Shown here: piece by piece, positions 60,935 through 64,000 of the stretch
Layout: every line of letters begins with the position of its first letter
Numbering within the stretch: the stretch's first letter is position 1
Source: Mycobacterium botniense
Lineage (GTDB): Bacteria > Actinomycetota > Actinomycetes > Mycobacteriales > Mycobacteriaceae
Direction: 5' to 3'
NCBI RefSeq assembly: GCF_010723305.1
Contig: NZ_BLKW01000002.1
Location: 806,001-870,000, forward strand
DNA: 64,000 nucleotides
Translations under genes and position numbers: made by a program
The notes under the pieces: model-generated
Databases searched by the model: none
What the model saw: only the letters and a program-made list of their open reading frames with translations
What the model was told of the DNA's origin: nothing

Positions 60935-60960
60935 CTCTCATTAGCGCCTCTCATTAGCGC
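60935..60960. repeat. Tandem 13-bp duplication in the CoA-transferase leader
   Basis: CTCTCATTAGCGC occurs twice in direct succession just before the CoA-transferase start. On the coding strand each unit reads GCGCTAATGAGAG, so the purine-rich GAGAG element close to the ribosome site is present twice. Replication slippage is the simple origin. The effect on translation is unknown. Confidence 0.85.
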
Positions 60961-61003
60961 CCCCAGCGCGACGACGCTGTGCGGGCGTGCCGTCCCACCG
61001 GTG

Positions 61004-62131
61004 TCATCCAGTGACCGCACAGGCGGCCTCCATCAGCATCCAACCCGACAACTGCACCGACAGATCCCGTTCGGCCACCGCCGAGCCGGTCACCGCGCCC
61101 TCGACGAACTCCGCCTGCTTGCCGCCTGCCGTGGGCAGCTCGGCGCTGCGATCCCACGACGCGCCGAACAGTGGCAGCCCGTCGACCGTCTGCCGATAAT
61201 CCCAGGCTGACCGCGCCGAGCAGAGGACCAGCGCGCGCGCCGTGTCACGGGCGGTGACATCATCAGCGGAGTTCGTGGGCAAGACGGTCGCAACCAGGGC
61301 AAGATAGCGGGCGGTGATACCGGAGAACAGGCCGCCATCCCCGCCGCCGGCGCCCCGGATGACTCCGTTCGGCGCCAGGTGCTCACCCACAGCCGCCACC
61401 AGCCGGCGCACTCGCGGCGCGTGCCGCGGATCACCGGTGCGGGCTGCCAGTTCGGTTTCCAGGCCGAGCACCACGCCCTGGCAGTAGGTGTACTGGGCAC
61501 GCACCAGTGACCCTGCCTTGATACCGTCGAACACCAGATGTGTCTCGGGGTCGATCAGCGTGGCGTCGATCCAGTCGGCGATCTGCTGGGCGCGGGTGAG
61601 CTCACCGTAGCGGGCCAGGAAAATCCCCGCCGGACCGTTGGCGGGCGCGTTGAAGAACCGGTCTTGTCTGCGCCAGGGGATGCCGCCGCCCTCGTCGGGA
61701 GCCCAAGCGGCGCGGAACTGGCGCGCCAGCGTATCCAGCGCACGCCGAGAGTTGACCCCGGCGACCCGGGCGGCCCGCTCCAACGCCAGAGCCAGCCATG
61801 CCATGTCGTCGTAGTAGTCGTTGATCCAGCGGCCGACGTTGCGGAGCCAGTGCGAGCGAATCTGTCGTTTGATCGCGCGGAGCCGGGCCGATTGCGGGTC
61901 GCGCAGCTGCGCGTCGAGCAGGCAGTCCAGCAGATGCGCCTGCCACCAGAAATGCCAGCTGCCGAACCAGCGGTCGCGCCGCGACGGGGGCCAGGCCACC
62001 ACTCCCAGCCGGGTACCGGGCAACCCCCACAGCCGGGTCAGGTGCCGCGCGGTGACCGCGGCTTCGGCGCTGGCCGCCCGGTTCGCCCATAGCTGATCCA
62101 CACCTGCAGATACTGCCGTAACACGGGCCAT
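61004..62131 (-). CDS. GH76-like conserved protein (Rv0365c-like)
   Basis: A 375-residue protein close in length to Rv0365c (recalled 376). The helical toroid features are [13 protein letters not shown] with a DD pair, GGGIPWRRQ, and [16 protein letters not shown]. These suit the alpha-1,6-mannanase GH76 family, whose members have two catalytic Asp. There is no signal peptide, so a cytosolic role is likely. Substrate is not known; a mannan or lipomannan role is only possible. It reads away from the CoxE-like gene in the same direction. Confidence 0.78.
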   Translation of the reverse strand: MARVTAVSAGVDQLWANRAASAEAAVTARHLTRLWGLPGTRLGVVAWPPSRRDRWFGSWHFWWQAHLLDCLLDAQLRDPQSARLRAIKRQIRSHWLRNVGRWINDYYDDMAWLALALERAARVAGVNSRRALDTLARQFRAAWAPDEGGGIPWRRQDRFFNAPANGPAGIFLARYGELTRAQQIADWIDATLIDPETHLVFDGIKAGSLVRAQYTYCQGVVLGLETELAARTGDPRHAPRVRRLVAAVGEHLAPNGVIRGAGGGDGGLFSGITARYLALVATVLPTNSADDVTARDTARALVLCSARSAWDYRQTVDGLPLFGASWDRSAELPTAGGKQAEFVEGAVTGSAVAERDLSVQLSGWMLMEAACAVTG

Positions 62132-62153
62132 GGTGTGGTGCCGGGTAACCCGT

Positions 62154-63320
62154 TCAGCGGGACGCCAATGCGTAAAAGAGCTCCCGCAAGCTCGACAGCG
62201 AGTGTGCCGGCAAAAACCGGTCGCAGTACGGCAGGGCGGCCGCCATGGATCCGGTCAGCGGCTGGAATCCGCTGTGCGCCGCGCGTGGATTGAGCCACAC
62301 CAGCAGCGCCGCACGCCGACGCACCCGGGCCAGCGCATGGTCGAGCACCTCGGGGGAATCGCTGTCCCAGCCGTCAGAGGCGATGACGACCACCGCGCCG
62401 CGCAACGCTGCCCCGTGCGGCGGAGCCAGCAGCGCCGCGAGGCTGCTGCCGAGCCGGGTACCGCTGTAACGGTCGGTGACCTTGGCACTGGCCTGCTCGA
62501 GCGCGACCTCTGCGGAGCGATGGGACAGCGCCGCCGTGAGTCGAGTCAGCGACGTCGAGAATGCGAAGACTTCCGGACGGATTCCGGCTAGCACCGCAGC
62601 GCGCATCAGGTGCAGGTAGATCGTGGCATAGGGCCGCATCGACCGGCTCACGTCACAGACCAGCACCACACGCCGCGGGCGCTCGCGGCGGCGGGTCCGC
62701 GCCAAGATCACCGCTTCCCAGCCGGTCGCGCGCGAAGCGTTGAGGGTGCGGCGCAGGTCGATCCGCTTTCCCTGTTGGCTCAGCTCATGACGCAGCGTGC
62801 GCCGGCGGGGCCAGCGGGCCACCGTGGTTTCCAGCCAAGAACCCAGCCGGCGCAGGTCGTCCGGATCGAAGCGGTCGAACGGTTCATCCGCCCGCGCGAC
62901 GATGCGGCTGGGCAGCACGTCAAATGCGGCGACATCAGCATCGGTTTCCTCGGCGGCCGTCATCGTCGGCATGCGGGTGGCCCACGGCAGTCCCGCCGCC
63001 CTATCGGGCGCTCCCGAAGCCGTCGCTGCACTGCCCGGTGTGGTGGGGCGCAGCCGCGCCGGACCATGACCTGTTGCGAGGCAGCCGAATACGCCCCCGA
63101 AGACTGCGTCAAAGGCAGCGAGGTCCTCGACGCGGTTGACCAACGTCAGCCGTGCCGCCCAATACAGCTCCGAGCTGCCAGGTAAAGCCAGCAACTGCAG
63201 CGCCTGCACCAGCGCTGCGGGCCCATCGGCAGAAACCTGCACCCCCGCGCCGCGCAACCGGGCGACCAGGGCCACCGCGAACGCCGCCCGGTCAACACCG
63301 CGCAGCAGCGGGCTGCTCAT
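62154..63320 (-). CDS. VWA-domain CoxE-like protein (Rv0368c-like)
   Basis: A 388-residue protein. The C-terminal half is a von Willebrand A-type domain with VLVCDVSRSMRPYA (MIDAS DxSxS), TRLGSSLAAL for the threonine, and VIASDGWDSDS. This is the CoxE family, which works with a MoxR AAA+ ATPase in maturing metal enzymes such as carbon monoxide dehydrogenase-like proteins. The ATG overlaps the CoxG-like stop (ATGA). In H37Rv a MoxR-type gene lies next (Rv0370c), beyond this window. Confidence 0.88.
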   Translation of the reverse strand: MSSPLLRGVDRAAFAVALVARLRGAGVQVSADGPAALVQALQLLALPGSSELYWAARLTLVNRVEDLAAFDAVFGGVFGCLATGHGPARLRPTTPGSAATASGAPDRAAGLPWATRMPTMTAAEETDADVAAFDVLPSRIVARADEPFDRFDPDDLRRLGSWLETTVARWPRRRTLRHELSQQGKRIDLRRTLNASRATGWEAVILARTRRRERPRRVVLVCDVSRSMRPYATIYLHLMRAAVLAGIRPEVFAFSTSLTRLTAALSHRSAEVALEQASAKVTDRYSGTRLGSSLAALLAPPHGAALRGAVVVIASDGWDSDSPEVLDHALARVRRRAALLVWLNPRAAHSGFQPLTGSMAAALPYCDRFLPAHSLSSLRELFYALASR

Positions 63321-63931
63321 CTCCGTCGCCGGCGCCGCCGCACCCTGAGCACTGCCAGCACAACCAGCACACCTAGCACTGCCGCGGCGTACTTTTTGAT
63401 GCTTCCAGCACCGGCCAGCTCAATCAGATCAATCGGCGCGGGTTCGGAAGTCGTTGTGGTTTCGGCGTTTTGCGGCACCTCTGTGTCGGCGGCGGCCAGT
63501 TTCTGCTCCAGTGAGGCAACGAACTCACCGAGCAGTTTCTCCGATACCTGCTGCAGCATGCCGCTGCCGAACTGAGCCAGCTTGCCGACGATCGTCAAGT
63601 CGGTGTCGACGGTGACGCGGGTGCGCTCGCCATCGCCGTGCAGCTGGGTGGTGACGGTGGCTGAGGCGTTGCCGGTGCCCCGGCTTTCCTTTCCCCTGCC
63701 GCTGATGACCGCGCGGTGCTGTTCCGGGTCACGGTCGAGGAACTGTGCTTTCCCAGTGAATTCACTGGTCACTGGGCCGACCTTGACCTTCACCTTACCC
63801 AGGAAATCGTCCCCGTCACGACCCAGCAGCTGCGCTCCCGGCATCAGCGGGATGACCTGCTCGAGATCGGACAGCACCTCCCAGGCCCGTTCGATCGGGG
63901 CGTTGACGGTGAACTCATTAACTATTTTCAT
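63317..63931 (-). CDS. CoxG-like SRPBCC-domain protein (Rv0369c-like)
   Basis: A 204-residue protein. Residues 1-150 form a SRPBCC (START-like) domain: MKIVNEFTVNAPIERAWEVL, PLMPGAQLLG, and GKLAQFGSGMLQQVSEKL. This is the CoxG/carbon monoxide dehydrogenase subunit G family, linked to maturation and membrane recruitment. A C-terminal hydrophobic helix (about 175-195) and Arg-rich tail suggest a membrane anchor. The ATG at 63931 begins the conserved strand; the upstream extension is unlikely. Coupled to the VWA gene. Confidence 0.88.
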   Translation of the reverse strand: MKIVNEFTVNAPIERAWEVLSDLEQVIPLMPGAQLLGRDGDDFLGKVKVKVGPVTSEFTGKAQFLDRDPEQHRAVISGRGKESRGTGNASATVTTQLHGDGERTRVTVDTDLTIVGKLAQFGSGMLQQVSEKLLGEFVASLEQKLAAADTEVPQNAETTTTSEPAPIDLIELAGAGSIKKYAAAVLGVLVVLAVLRVRRRRRRR

Positions 63932-64000
63932 TGCGCGATCCGCTTCCGTCCTGTTACCTATTGCTGTATTCGACAAGCGCCTCACGCATTACGGCGCGGT

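Overview
This window is a chromosomal stretch from a mycobacterium, most likely a slow-growing species. Markers are two PPE-SVP-type genes, three small secreted DUF732 proteins, the mycobacterial kinase PknG with GlnH, F420-dependent enzymes including Fgd1, many lipoproteins, and GC-rich coding with frequent ATGA/TGATG start-stop overlaps. No rRNA, tRNA, CRISPR array or insertion sequence was recognised.

Left block (1-29.3 kb). It opens with the end of a flavin monooxygenase, then an LLM oxidoreductase, LpqM and two tandem LpqL-type lipoprotein peptidases. A pair of MEDS-domain regulators follows. The thiamine operon thiO-thiS-thiG sits behind a TPP riboswitch and ends in an SGNH hydrolase, with thiE divergent and mutT3 beyond it. 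Next come the coupled operon (membrane protein)-glnH-pknG, a DUF1800/DUF1501 export pair, fgd1-pta-ackA read leftwards, a metallo-beta-lactamase-fold hydrolase, a YVTN propeller protein, a TIGR00027-type methyltransferase and a DUF3054 protein. Most of this is the H37Rv Rv0406c-Rv0420c gene set in inverted orientation.

Middle block (29.5-49.3 kb). A lipid-degradation operon (SDR, two acyl-CoA dehydrogenases, TetR) leads into an accessory island at about 33.4-42.3 kb. The island holds an AhpD-like protein, a tiny Cys-rich protein, an orphan CtaD paralogue, a TauE exporter, a split YeeE/YedE sulfur transporter, a Prx6-type peroxiredoxin, a PIG-L deacetylase, and a thioredoxin-like lipoprotein with a CcdA-type membrane reductase. 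Two operators of the same form (ATACC-N6-GGTAT, CsoR/CstR-like) sit in it, plus a perfect 12-bp palindrome. I infer a reactive-sulfur or thiol redox system. It is followed by DUF732 and PPE genes and a Tat-type secreted glycosidase.

Right block (49.4-64 kb). metZ, a rhodanese and purT read leftwards. A likely rearrangement junction follows, then the purA neighbourhood (Rv0356c-Rv0361-like), fba, a DedA protein, a fused two-domain CoA-transferase, a GH76-like protein, and a VWA plus CoxG-like pair running off the right edge. Here the orientation matches H37Rv, and mgtE is missing from its usual place between the Rv0361-like gene and fba. All comparisons with H37Rv are from memory, not from a search.
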